A stretch of DNA of 64,000 nucleotides from Prorocentrum cordatum (GCA_963575745.1 CAUYUJ010017895.1:135001-199000); one strand, 5' to 3'; positions 52,602-63,026 are shown, counted from the stretch's first letter. Notes: generated by a model not told the origin, from the sequence alone. Translations and numbers: made by a program.

Positions 52602-52915
52602 TTGGACTTGAACAAGAGATCGCTACTACCCTCGTCAAAACTAACCTCAAAAGTTGCTGGCACGTCATTTCGATTTCGGCGCGCCCCTCAATGTCGACAC
52701 GCCGCCCCTTCAATGTCGGTGCGAGGGCAACGATGGTCTGACCGAAGTTGACTCGAAAGTTTGACGTCGACCGACATTGGAGGGGCGGCGCATGCAATCA
52801 CCCCGCACTCATCGATGCTCTCGGCCCCAGATCTCCCGACAAGCAGTTCGACCACGTCAGACATTTTTGAGGTCAACTTTGACGAGGGCTGCAGGAGGCG
52901 CCGAGGCGAATCATA
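52602..52915. mobile_element. Imperfect foldback with GGACTTGAACAAG and GGCGCCGAGGCGAATC ends
   Basis: CTACCCTCGTCAAAACTAACCTC (about 52625) is the inverted counterpart of GAGGTCAACTTTGACGAGGG (about 52870). CGCCGCCCCTTCAATGTCGG (about 52700) is the inverse of CCGACATTGGAGGGGCGGCG (about 52771). The arms are long but interrupted. Both outer ends recur fused together at 59470-59512, and the right end also at 53143-53160. Confidence 0.7.
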
Positions 52916-53098
52916 CCTCGGGAGCGGCCAAGAGGGGGGTGTCCAAGAGGGGGGGCGCAAATCATGACCGGCGGCATGTGCGCGGCCCAGCGGGGAGGCC
53001 AGGGACGTAATGAAACAAGAAGAGGCGCCATGAGATCTGGGGAAATACATATCATGGCCCACGCCATGATATCATATGATATCCACCCCCCCTAGTCA
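52916..53098 (+). mobile_element. IR-J element, copy 3
   Basis: CTCGGGAGCGGCCAAGAGGG at the left; GCAAATCATGACCGGCGGCA; CATGAGATCTGGGGAAATAC; then a palindromic ATGATATCATATGATATC and CCCCCCCTAGTCATC at the right. Confidence 0.75.
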
Positions 53099-53267
53099 TC
53101 ACCCCTCTCTTTTCCGCCCCCGACACTCCCCCTGCAGGAGGCGCCGAGACGAATCACACCGTGACCGCGCGGGGCGCGCTGCTCCCACGGGGCCCGCCCG
53201 CGTGCGCGCGCGAACCGCGAGAGGCCGGGCCTCGTGCCGACACCCCCCTCCCCGCCACCTCCGGGGA

Positions 53268-53480
53268 GGGGGGGGGGGAGGAGGAGGAGGAGAGGAGGAG
53301 GAGGAGGAGGAGGAGGAGGAGGAGGAGGAGGAGGAGGAGGGAGGAGGGAGGAGGAGAGGAGGGGAGGAGAGGAGGAGGAGGAGGAGGAGGGGGGAGGGAG
53401 GAGGAGGAGGAGGAGGGAGAGGGGGGGGGAGGAGGAGGCCTCCGGAGGAGGAGGAGGAGGAGGAGGAGGAGGAGAAGAAC
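53268..53480 (+). repeat. (GGA)n purine tract
   Basis: GGA/GGGA array of about 210 bp, ending in GAACGAACGAACGAACG. From 53485 to 53950 I see no recognisable feature. Confidence 0.95.
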
Positions 53481-53954
53481 GAACGAACGAACGACTCTGC
53501 AGAAGGGTGCCAGATGATCCTGCAGCAACGCGGGGAACTCCGAAGCCATAATTAATGTAAGCTCCGAACTGACTCGCGTCTAGAGGGCGCAGTGACTCCA
53601 TATAATCAGGTCACGCGTGGCACTAGGTGCACTCTGCTCCCGCCCACCTTACCTCACCTCGGCTGGAGGGCCCGAAGCTTTAAAGGCAGGGCACGGCCGT
53701 GGGGTCGTGGGTCGAAAATCGGGGACGAAACTTCGAAGCTCTAGCAGAAAAAGCAGAGCAGGGAGGCCCAGCCTTATCAGTCAGATCCTCGCCACGCGAA
53801 TTTGGATTTACAGTCAACTACTACTCAGGCTGGCCGAAGCGGCCCCAAGGGGGGGCCGCGGGAAACACTCAAAGCTAAAAAGTTACGGCCCTGGGGGTGG
53901 GCCTTCGCGCTTTCTGAGACCTAGAAGACCCAAGACTCTGGTGAGAGGGATCGG

Positions 53955-54433
53955 AGGAGGAGGAGGAGGAGGAGTCTGAAGGTCGGGAGAGGCGACAGCG
54001 ACGGCGAGATTATTCGGCCTAATCGAAGTCATCGGACCAGGTGTAGCCGAACTCACTGAAGACGAGGCCGAGGGAGGAGGTCGAGTAGCTCTCTGGGAAC
54101 GCGGAGTTCGTGATCTCCTCGCCGTCGGAGCCGCCATCAGTGATGTAGTCGAGATCAGGGAACGAGAAGGGGTGGCCCTCAACGGCGTGGTCAAAGTCGC
54201 CAACCGTCCAGTCGATAGCCTCTGTGATGCATGCCCCTCGGCTGCGTCGGACCCGCTAGGTCGGTACCCTCTGCTCTCCCGTGACGGCTCGGAGAGTGAG
54301 CAGTGCGTGCCTGCGGGCCCTTCCTGCTCGGACCTGCTAGGTCGGTACCCTCTGCCTCCGAGCTGCGGCTCGGGAGGTGAGCAGTGCGTGCCTGCAGGCC
54401 CTTCTCCTCTCACTGCCTCCAGCAGCCTGGCCA
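53955..54433 (-). other. Downstream (3') region of the large LINE, with an 81-bp tandem duplication
   Basis: On the minus strand this follows the pol tail. A short (GGA)n is at 53955-53977. CGCTAGGTCGGTACCCTCTG...GAGCAGTGCGTGCCTGC...GGCCC occurs at about 54247 and again at about 54328, a direct tandem repeat. An open frame continues through this part but is out of phase with the conserved tail, so I treat it as untranslated. Confidence 0.6.
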
Positions 54434-55270
54434 CTACTGCGCGTCGAGGTGAATCTGCAACAGCCTGGCGTTGTGGGTGCGTGGAGGCGCCCCGTGTTTG
54501 TGAACCCCACCGAGCTGCGCCAGAGCCGCTACGACCGTGTCCTCTATGCCCGTCGCTTTGGCCTCGATCCAGATCTTGACTTTGTCCTGCGCGTGGGTCG
54601 TCTGCAGCCGGCAGTGCCGAACCTGGTCGGCCAGCCCGCCGTTGGAAATGGGTGCCGCTTTCATGCGATCCTGGTACTCCTTGATCTGCCTCGCGTTGGC
54701 CTGGCCCACCTTGTCGCCCTGTCCCACGAGAGCGCCCACCAGCGCGACCCACACGTGTGGATGAGGGATCCCCAACGCCTCGAGCTCGGGGACGGGGTCG
54801 CCGTTCTTGAGGGCGGCCTGGTTCGCCTCGCGAAGGCGCTTGGCCTCCTGCCCGTAGTGCCGCGCCGTGAGCATCATCGACTGGGGCACGTCGTGGTTGG
54901 CAGGAAGCTGGACGTGACGGTAGATGGCCGACTCGAGGGCGTTGATCGCCTGCTCGTGCCTGAGGGACATGCGCATCAGGATGGGCATCATCTGCTGCAC
55001 CTGCTCGATCGGGATGGGCGGAAGGTTCCTGACGTCGTCCTCTCTCAGCCCGTAGTGGTTGTCGGTGGCGCCCCACACGTCGATCTGCTGCTGCGGGGGC
55101 TGACCTGCCCCTGGAGCCGCGGCCGCGGGGCCAGCTCCGCGCTGCGGCGGAGGGGCTCCCCGAGCGCCTCGGCCTCGGCGGTCTCCACTCCGAGTCCGAT
55201 CGCCTCGCCCACCCTCGAGATCGCGTCGCCTCTGCTCTGTCCCAGTGGCGAGAGCCCGCTCCGCCAGGCT
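54434..55270 (-). pseudogene. LINE pol C-terminal tail, shifted frame
   Basis: A frame different from the RT frame takes over at about 55262 (LAERALATGTEQRRRDLEGG) and runs to a stop at 54434. It contains NLPPIPIEQVQQMM, MPILMRMSLRHEQAINAL, YGQEAKRLREANQAA, QGDKVGQANARQIKEYQDRM and GIEDTVVAALAQLGG. The central part looks helical and could be a coiled coil. I recognise the LRHEQ-type segment as typical of dinoflagellate LINE C-termini. Its function is unknown to me. The frame change may be a real mutation or a sequencing error. Confidence 0.75.
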
Positions 55271-57905
55271 CGACATCCAGCACAAGATCGGGGGCGGGCG
55301 GCGCGTGGGCTTCTCGGATGTGTGCCCGAAGTGCCTGCAACGTCTGAAACGGCTCTTGAGCCAGTGTGGCCTCGGCCAGTCCCTCCCTGAAAGCCTCGTG
55401 CGCAGACCCTGGATCCACGCAGATCGGACAGTGGAGGTCGTCGGGCACAACCAGGGGGGGTGAATACGCACTAAAATCTGTGAGGCAGCGGCGACGGCGA
55501 AGTGACTGAACCACGTGCCTCTTGGCCAGCACCACCGACGAGAAGGTAGAGGAGCAGTAGCAGCACTGGTTAGTCACCACAAGCTGGTGCATCGGGACCC
55601 TGATCTTGTGCGACGGGTGGTGGCACTGATGCGCTCTCAAGGCCGCTCTGGAGTAGAAGACGTGCCCACAGGGGTCCCCGTTCTCGCCTGGGAGGTCACA
55701 GTAGTATTCTTGAGGAGGGGCTTCAGGGACTGGTGGAACCTCTGGTGGAACCCCGTGCTGAGGAGGAGGCCGAAGGGGTCCTTCATGTTCCTGCTCCCAA
55801 TAGGCCTTCCGAAAACCCTTGAGACTCACGCTCCTGAAGTGGCACGCAACACGGTAGTTCGTGAAGATGTCCCGAATCGAATAGCCTCTCGCCAGGAACT
55901 GGTGCCCAGGGGGGATGACCGAGAGGAGCTTGATATCCTGCTGGAGCTGGAGGGCCCACGGATTAGCGCCAGACCGAATCCAACCATCGGGGGTGAACGT
56001 CGGAGACTCGCCCAGCGAAGAGAAGTGCCCGAAGAGCGCCGCAACGACCTGAACCGAATCGGCGGGGTACACTGCAAGGCGCTGCCAGTAGCCGAGGCGT
56101 CTGATCAAGAGCTCAGTCCTCGAGCCAGCGATGCGCAACCACTTGTGAATGACTCTCGCCGAAGGTGTCCGAATCCTATCTCCCTCTGGCCCTACTCTCT
56201 TGGCAACGCCCCTCATCGCCACCTTCGCGAATCCCAAGATCACCGAGTCAAGCTTGGCATAGTCCTTCTTACCTAGGATATAGACCTCGAGGCCCGAGTA
56301 GGCCGCGCTGTGGATAATTCCCAAGAAAGCCATCCTCTTAAGCTTCAAAGACGAGTGCTGGTTCCAGAACCTCCCGAGCTTGGTCCAGGCAGAGCGCGCA
56401 GCGTCGACACGTAGTTTAACTTCAGCCCCCGAACCGCCCGTCAGATGTTCAAGCCCTCCGAGGTAGACGGTTTCAGCCCGAGTTTGCCCTGGGAACTGGA
56501 CGAGTCCTGAGAGCGCGGCCCTCGTGGCCGTGTATCCTCCTGGGCCCACAAAAACTGGGAGGATGATCTCCTTGTCCACATTCTGAGTAAACCCTCCTAT
56601 CTCCTCGAGCTGATCTGACAAGATACGAGACGACAGTTTTGCCCTCTCCGCTGCGTGGACGGGGTTGCCATTCGGCAGCGGCAGGGTCTGCGATACGTCA
56701 TCGGCGTAGTCGCGCATGGAAATGTCGATCTGCTCAGAGTGGATGGGCGAGTCAATCAGCGCCGCCGCCTCCATCATCGGCACGGAGCCGCCGCTCGCTG
56801 TATCCAAGGTGGCCTGGGTGCCCTGCAAGAGGATCTGGTTCCACGCCTCCAGCGGCTTGACGAACGACCGCACGAACAGCTCGCACGCGCTGCCGTCGCC
56901 CATGCCCGAGCCGTGGGAGGGTTGGAAGAAGCCCTTCTCATCGCCTGCCTCAACCTCGATGACCGCCTCACGATGCCTCTGCTGCAAGAAGAGTTGGTCC
57001 TGCATGTCGGGAATCACTTCCCCAATCACCTGCTCCAGCATGTCGTGATCTGTCGAAGGGAACGCGTTGCTCATGTCTTTTTTGATCTGCAAGTGGGAGA
57101 CGAGCTTCTTTCGTAATCTCCAAGAGTGAGGTTTAGCAACCAACTGCGCGTTCTGCCTCGACCTGTGCGCTGCATATCCATGTGCGTGTAATGGAAGTCG
57201 CGGGCGCTCATGTCGAACAAAAATGCCTCTGTACCAAGCCTTGCCGAACGGGCAGTAGCAGTGTATGAGTCTCATCGCCTTGGCGCCTCTCTTGCCATTG
57301 CCCTTGCTCAACTGGAACGTTTTGGACCAGTGCCACTGGTAGGGAGTGCGACACGTATTCCGAATCTGCCTCTGAATCTCAAAGATGCGCTCAGCCAGTC
57401 GTGGACAAGGGACCTGAACTCGCTGCCGTCGCTCGAGAGGGTCTTCATCAGCTGGTTCGCCTCGCGCTTCTCGAGTAGCAGCCCTCATCGCCATGAGCCA
57501 CACCTCGCTGGGGGCGGAGTGCGGGGGGGAGTACCTGCGCCTGGCCGCCTTCTCAAGACGCTGCAGCGTGTTCGTCCAGTCGTCGTAGGCGGCCGATCCA
57601 GGTCGCCCTCGCAGATCCTTCCACTCCCCATCTGGGTCATCAATCTCTCTCGAGGCCAAAGCCACGCTGCGAGGAATGCCTGGTCCGCGTAGGCGAACAG
57701 CAGAGAAGCCCCCCCCCTTAGCGTCGGACTCCAGCGTGTCCTGCCGCTCTTGCAACGTCGGGGCGTAAGTTGGGATCAGGTTAAACCGGCGTCTCCGCAC
57801 CCCGTGATAGCGCGCCCCGATCTGAAAGGCGAGCTTCCAGACGGTGCTGGTATGGCCTCGATCTGAGGCCACTTGCGCCTCCTTCAGCAGCGCCTCGACA
57901 TTCTC
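55262..57905 (-). pseudogene. LINE reverse transcriptase with Cys/His fingers (pol, central part)
   Basis: Open from the TAA at 57906 down to about 55262. Residue numbers here count from the GTG at 57872. Motif A is IKKDMSNAFPSTDHDML (Asp at 266). Motif B region is HGSGMGDGSACELFVRSFV (320-338). Motif C is MRDYADDVSQ (YADD at 389-392, catalytic Asp pair intact). LKLKRMAFLG and later residues form a thumb-like region. After a Pro-rich hinge (699-721) come finger motifs: CDLPGENGDPC...H..H (725-751), C.YC...H (770-786) and CPIC...H....H (815-856). The fingers probably bind RNA or DNA, an inference from their position. The frame then leaves the conserved sequence near 55262. The same frame stays open to 53883, but only with low-complexity Arg/Gly/Ser/Pro sequence. 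Confidence 0.85.
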
Positions 57906-59115
57906 TTAGTCCAGCCTACGGCGCGCACGCTTGATCTCGCGATCGCAAGCACGGAGTCGAAGTCGATCTTCTTCCTGAAAGTGAACACTGAGCTGACGCC
58001 TCGTTGCCAAAAGTCGATCACGCTCTTCTCGATATGCAGCAGACGGCCCCGTCGTCTTGGTCTCCAGGAATTCTGTCCGCGCTGCCTCTGTGACGTCCGC
58101 CACCAAGTCAAACCAAGAAAGTGAGGGGTCCTCTGCTCTAAGAAAACTTCGCCATGCGCTCGCCGAACTCTCGCACCGTCGCTCCAACTCCGCGATGAAC
58201 TCGGGGGCGCCTCGCAGCTTAAGAGCCTGTCCCATGAGATCTCTGTCCCACCGAGGGCGCCGACCATCAGGATGAGGTGCAGTCCGAAGCCTGTAGTGTA
58301 CTCGCCACAGCATGGGGCAATGGTCTCGAAGTAGAGGTGAAGGTATACGTTGTAGGTCACGCATCGCTCGTCGAAGACACACACACGATCTGGTCGCCTG
58401 CACAGCGTCGCACGGTCCCCACAGGTGGTCGGGATGCGAGGTGATGTGAGCCTCGGCCCCGAAATATGTTGGCCCCGTGTCGTAAAAGGTGTCGATCGCA
58501 GCCAAGCCTTCCATGCTCATCATGCGCCACAGAGCGGCACTGACCCCGTTCTCGTAGCTGTTCGCGAACGGGCCGACGTGCACGTCGTCGCGCGTCGTCG
58601 TCGGGGTGCCGCTGGGCCCACTGCGTCGCCCAAACTCAGAATTCGTGTCAGCTCCCACCACTATCATGCAGCGCGCTCGGGCACGCTGTATCGTCCGATG
58701 AAGCCACGCCGTGAGCTTGGCACAAGTCGTGTTCCAATGGTCGATCTGGTGCCTCTGCGGCGGCGGGTAGTAGGCCACCACCACCATTATGTCGAAGGTC
58801 GGACTCTTGAGTCGAACTGCTCCGCCCCGCCCCGCCAGCTCGCGAGGAGGCTCGAGTACTTCATGCACGTGGGCCTCTCGAAAGACCCGTCGTCTCAGCA
58901 TGATCGCGCAGCCCGCGCTCTTGTTTGTGTACCGCCCCCTCTGCCACCCGAACTGCACCATCATGTGCTTCTCGAGCTTCATCACCGTCGGGGCGTCTCC
59001 TGCGCGGCGCCACTGCTGAGTCCCTGGCAACAGAATAAGATCCGCAAAGCTCAAGCGAGAAGAAACGTCGTGTGCCCGCCATGTGTCGCTAAGAGAGAGA
59101 GTGGATTGTAGAGTA
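57906..59115 (-). pseudogene. LINE endonuclease (EEP-fold) part of pol
   Basis: It would nick genomic DNA so that the element RNA can prime cDNA synthesis. The conserved part begins about LQSTLSLSDTW. Recognisable motifs: ADLILLPGTQ in place of the usual LQET-type strand, VVGADTNSEFG (Asp and Asn of the catalytic GDxN-like motif), TSHPDHLWG (Asp-His pair) and LRDHCPMLWRV (the SDH-type motif, with Arg for Ser). About 400 codons to the TAA at 57906. The open frame continues upstream to 59873, but there it reads through a microsatellite (59602-59650) and a CCAAGAGG array, so that extension is not part of the gene. The same frame resumes directly after the stop, which places both pol parts in one original reading frame. 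Confidence 0.8.
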
Positions 59116-59299
59116 CAGTTTGTAGGAGGGAGGCCCACATGATGGGCGGGAGCTGGGGCTGCAGGCGGAAGGGGTGTAGCCTGCATCAAGTCCTGACAGG
59201 GAGCCCCGATTCCCCCTGGTCTGAGCAGGAGGGGCTTAGGAGGAGAAGGAGGAGGAGGAGGAGGGAGGACAGGATCGTGGCCTCCGATGGGGGGAGCCG

Positions 59300-59445
59300 C
59301 AATCGACGACCCCCCCTCCCGCCCCAAGAGGCCCCCGAGAGCCCCCCAAGAGGCCCTGGGGCCCCCCAAGACGCCGCCGAGGAGCCCCAAGAGACTCCCA
59401 AGAGGTCCCCAAGAGGCTCTAAAGAGGGCTCCAGGGCCGGCGGAA
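59300..59445 (+). repeat. CCAAGAGGCCC-type array, block 6
   Basis: CCCCAAGAGGCCCCCGAGAG and related units, short, just upstream of the LINE on its minus-strand reading. Also note GGAGGAGGAGG at 59246-59262. Confidence 0.75.
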
Positions 59446-59469
59446 TGAGCGAAGCGATTAATACATAAG

Positions 59470-59512
59470 TGGACTTGAACAAGAGATCGCAAGGCGCCGA
59501 GACGAATCATAC
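59470..59512 (+). repeat. Fused ends of the 52.6-kb foldback family
   Basis: GGACTTGAACAAGAGATCGC (59471-59490) is followed at once by GGCGCCGAGACGAATCATAC (59493-59512). At 52.6-52.9 kb these two sequences are the opposite outer ends of one element about 310 bp long. Here they are joined with only AA between them, like an internally deleted remnant. Confidence 0.75.
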
Positions 59513-59560
59513 TGTTCGGGACACGCACATGTTCGGGCCACGCGGGCCCGACTCTGATGG

Positions 59561-59735
59561 GCATGTTTTCCACCACCACCACCACCACCATAAGTTGGAG
59601 GGGGAAGGAAATGGAGGAGGAGGAGGAGGAGGAGGAGGAGGAGGAGGAAGGGCAGGGGGAGGAGGGCCACGGAGGAGGGCCCCCTCCCCCCTCCGACTTC
59701 TGGTGGTGGTGGTGGTGGTGGCGAACAGGCCCGTC
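59561..59735 (+). mobile_element. IR-I element, copy 2, with internal (GGA)n
   Basis: GGGCATGTTTTCCACCACCA...AAGTTGGAGGGGGAAGGA on the left and CCCTCCGACTTCTGGTGGTG...GCGAACAGGCCC on the right are inverted. A GGA tract of about 45 bp lies between. The arms seem to extend outwards (GACTCTGATGGGC against GCCCGTCGGACTC). Confidence 0.8.
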
Positions 59736-60445
59736 GGACTCCGTTTCTTGCCAAGGGGGCAAGCCCAGGAGAGGAGGACCGAGGCGTCCGCTGCCTCCCA
59801 GGGGGGCCATCCGAACCGCGCGCCGCACGGAGAAGCGAGCACCCGCATCGCGAGCCGCAGCAAAACAGCGCACCTCGCGAAGCGAAGAGCTTACAGTCGG
59901 GGCGTTGACCTAAGGAACCCTAAATAAGGAACGAGGCCCCTTTTTTCCATAAGTTCAGCTTCGATTTCCTAGCGAGAACATCGGAAAACCAAAGGCAAGC
60001 TGTGAAACACTTAAGGAACGCGGAGCCACTCCCCAACGAAAAGGGTTCCTTCTTCAGGGCCCCGACTGTAGTCGCGGCTTCAGCGGGCAAGCAAGCCCCA
60101 ATGTATCCACATCCACAATCTCCCGAAGTCCAGGCAGACCGTTTCCCGGGTGAAGATGTACATGCTCCAGTCTCGGAACTACGAATGTCAATTCACGGTC
60201 TAAGCGACCGAGCGGGAGCCATGTGCATCCGCGGGTCCGAACAGGGGGCGTGCCCGATGCACGTGCTCACGACCGATCGGCCGACAATAATCAGAACGAG
60301 CAGGAAGAGCGAGGAGGACCTGAACGGGAAGGCCCGAGGAGCACACCAGACCAATGGATGCGCCACTGCGGCCGTGCCCACAGCACGTTGAGGCGTGCTC
60401 GAATGTATGTCAGCTGTCCTAGAACTAGAGAAAACGCCATAAGCT
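59736..60445. other. No gene recognised
   Basis: About 700 bp of mixed composition with few simple repeats. Open frames on the plus strand (60002-60391) show no domain I know. Confidence 0.35.
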
Positions 60446-60562
60446 TAAGTCGGGCGTGTCCCCCTACAGAAGATGTCCGGCGACAAATAAAAATACCCAA
60501 AAAATACACAAAAGATGACAACAAATACTCAAACAATAGTCCCCTGACTATTTCCCTACCTA
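60446..60562 (+). mobile_element. IR-B element, 3'-truncated copy
   Basis: TTAAGTCGGGCGTGTCCCCC then CTACAG, then AAAATACCCAAAAAATACAC, AAATACTCAAACAATAGTCC and CTGACTATTTCCCTAC. The inverted right end is absent. Confidence 0.8.
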
Positions 60563-60664
60563 GGCTCTGCCTAGAGGGTTCTTACTTTGTTTGCTTAAAG
60601 GGGCCGGGCAGTGTAAAACGCCCCGGGCGATTCCGCCAGTCCCCGCCCCGCGGTTCCCCCAGTT

Positions 60665-61250
60665 ACGTCCCATCAGCTTAGCGTTGCTTATCTCATCTTA
60701 GCTTAGCCTAGCTTAACTTAGCTTAGCCTAGCATAGCTTACCTTCGCTTAGCTTAGCTTAGCAGCTTAGCATAGCCTAGCTTAGTTTAGCTGAGTTTAGT
60801 TTAGCTCAGATCAGCTTAGCGAAGCGCAGCATTAGCATAGCATAGCATAGCATAGCATAGCATAGCATGTCATATCATAGCATAGCAGATCATACCATAG
60901 CATAGCGCAGCATATCATAGCGCAGCACAGCATATCATAGCATGTCATAGCATAGCATAGCGCAGCATCTCATAGCATAGCATAACACAACATAGCATAG
61001 CTTAGCAGTTCACAGCGCAGCATAGCATAGCATATAATAGCATATAATAGCATAGCATAGCGCAGCATATCATAGCATAGCATATCATAGCATAGCAACG
61101 CAGATCATAGCATAGCAACGCAGAGCGCAGCATAACATAGCAACACATAGCATAGCATAGCGCATCATAGCATAGCAGAGCCTAGCATAGCGCAACATAG
61201 TATAGTATAGCATCGCATAGCGCAGCGTAGCATATCATAGCACATCATAG
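60665..61250 (+). repeat. (TAGCA)n / (TTAGC)n pentamer array
   Basis: Begins as GCTTAGCTTAGCCTAGC (to about 60830) and shifts gradually to CATAGCATAGCGCAGCATATC. Single-base variants (CGCAGCA, CATATCA, CAACGCA) form local higher-order groups. About 580 bp. Confidence 0.95.
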
Positions 61251-61254
61251 CCTT

Positions 61255-61395
61255 AGATGTAGGTGTAGGTGTAGGTGTAGATGTAGATGAATATGTAGAT
61301 GTAGATGTGAGTATTGTTGTTGATGTTGATGTTGATGTTGATGTAGATGCAGGTGTAGATGTAAATGTAGCTGTCGGTGTCGATGTAGATGTTGC
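61255..61395 (+). repeat. (GATGTA)n hexamer array
   Basis: GATGTAGGTGTAGGTGTAGA and GTTGATGTTGATGTTGATGT variants, directly after the pentamer array. Confidence 0.95.
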
Positions 61396-61437
61396 CTTCC
61401 TAAATGCTCCAACTCCTAGGTAGGGTCGCACTGGGAT

Positions 61438-61745
61438 AATCTTTTACTATTTCTGAATATTCCCCCTGTAGAGGGACAGGCCCGACTTAACCATATACGT
61501 AAACTTTTGGCGCTCCGCGCGGACTTCTTGGACATGCGCTGGGCTCCCCTCCCTGGCGCGCGGAGCGCGCCAGGGGCGGCGCCGCCGGCGCCGCCCGGGG
61601 GGGCCCCGCGCGGATCCAAGAAAAATCCGCGCGGAGCGTCGAACATGTATGTTTATGGTTAAGTCGGGCCTGTCCCTCTACAGGGGGAATATTCAAAAAG
61701 AGTCAAACAATAGTCTGGGGACTATTTTTTGAATCTTTTTGGAAA
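61438..61745. mobile_element. Composite palindrome: IR-C between two outward-facing IR-B ends
   Basis: An IR-B right end (CTGAATATTCCCCCTGTAGA...CCCGACTTAA, to 61490) and an IR-B left end (TTAAGTCGGGCCTGTCCCTC...GGGGGAATATTC, from 61659) are perfect inverted repeats over about 41 bp including the adjoining CCATA/TATGG. Between them, 61489-61660 is IR-C copy 3 (GCTCCGCGCGGACTTCTTGG and CCAAGAAAAATCCGCGCGGAGC, with a GGCGGCGCCGCCGGCGCC loop). The order is the reverse of what insertion of IR-C into one IR-B copy would give. Confidence 0.85.
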
Positions 61746-61994
61746 TCATTTGAATATTTTTTGATGTTTTAATTGTTTTTCGTCGATGTCTGGCAAGACT
61801 GCTGTGATTCTCGAGGGGGGGCCATCCGTACAGCAATGCGGTCCTGCCTGCTCCCCTTCGGCGCCTTCACGCGGCTCCAGGGCGGCCCACAAGAGCGCCC
61901 GGCCCGATCCGCCTCGATCGAGAGTCTGAGAAGGTCGGCGGAAGCGTCGACCGGCCCCCGACCGTTGTGCTCTGGGCGGCGCGGGCGAACACGC

Positions 61995-62130
61995 GGCCGC
62001 CGCCGGGAGGAGGAGGAGGAGGAGGAGGAGGAGGAGGAGGAGGAGGAGGAGGAGGAGGGGGAGGAGAAGGAGCGAAGAGGAGCGAGGAGGAGGGAGAAGG
62101 AGGAGGAGGAGGGCCCCTGGGCCGTGCGGT
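61995..62130 (+). repeat. (GGA)n purine tract
   Basis: GGA run with GAAGGAGCGAAGAGGAGCG interruptions. From 61746 to 61994 and from 62131 to 63026 I see no recognisable gene or repeat. Confidence 0.9.
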
Positions 62131-63026
62131 TGCGCTCAGGCCGCCTCCTCCTTCTGCTCAGGAGGCCACGCTTCGGATACACATGCAGAAGCCAGGCCTA
62201 CTCGGCAGCGGCGGGGCGCTGGGGCGTCCTCTGGCCACATGTGCATCCCGCTATCGCTCTCGCCTGCCGCGTCACGTGCATCCAAGTTCCTGGCGTGGGG
62301 CGCCGTGCGGAGTCGCTGCTCCAGGATCTCATGTGCGATCCCTTCGACAACCAGCACCGAATCCGCGGCTGGGGCTTAGTGTGGCGCGCCTGAAGCCCAG
62401 CGCAACAACCTGATGGCGCGATGCCGAATTCTCAGCACGACAAGTCCCGCGCCACTGGGTACTATTTCTGATTATCATCATCCTCTTACTCCTGCTCCGA
62501 GTGGCCTGCCCAGTTGGCGACGGAGGAGAGTTGGGAATCTCCTGCGGTGGGTTCCCCTTCCAGGCCCCTGAGGGTAAGTTTCCAGAGAACAAACCTTGGA
62601 ATGAATCCTGGAGAATCTCCCTGCACGCAATCGTGCGGAGGCCCTGAGGGACTCCTTAACAACACATTCCAGGGCTGTTTCCCTCCGTGGCTTCCTGGGG
62701 GGAGAACTCCCGAGGTTGGGTCTTGGACAGCCTCTTGGGCACTCGCAGCCGAGTCTGTCTGAGCACTCGATGTGAATGTACACGCGATGCCCATAGATGA
62801 CGCCAAGCCCTTCCTTTGATCGCGAAGAACTTTAATATGTAAGTTGAGCGGTAAGTGGTGGAGGGGGAGCTGGGGAGGAAGAGGAGTGCGGGAAATACAG
62901 ATGGCCACTCGCACGACGCCGCGTGGCCAAAGCCCGGAGAGGACCAGTCGTGGCGATGTTCCATCCTCCCGCTGGAGTGCTTGCTCTCGACGAGACACAG
63001 CAGGGCCGACTGCCGCTGTCTCTGAC

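Larger units (their letters stand above)
54434..59115 (-). mobile_element. Dinoflagellate-type LINE retrotransposon, inactive copy
   Basis: About 4.7 kb on the minus strand. In order it carries an endonuclease/exonuclease/phosphatase domain, a reverse transcriptase, Cys/His finger motifs and a conserved tail. This is the layout of a target-primed non-LTR element, with no LTRs visible. Damage: the first strand of the endonuclease fold is missing, so the copy is 5'-truncated or fused to other DNA near 59115. There is one in-frame TAA at 57906-57908 between the two main domains and a frame change near 55.26 kb. Otherwise it is open over long distances, so decay is recent. Upstream it abuts a CCAAGAGG array and IR-I copy 2. 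Confidence 0.85.

Noticed and set aside
53883-54433. Continuation of the RT frame below 54434 as coding
   Set aside because: After about 55262 this frame is low-complexity Arg/Gly/Ser/Pro, while the conserved tail is in another frame that ends at 54434.
59116-59873. N-terminal extension of the LINE endonuclease frame (about 250 codons)
   Set aside because: It reads through a CCAAGAGG array, the fused foldback ends and the IR-I microsatellite, none of which is part of a LINE protein.
60665-61250. Telomere-type repeat
   Set aside because: The unit is a drifting TAGCA/TTAGC pentamer, not TTTAGGG or TTAGGG, and it is internal.
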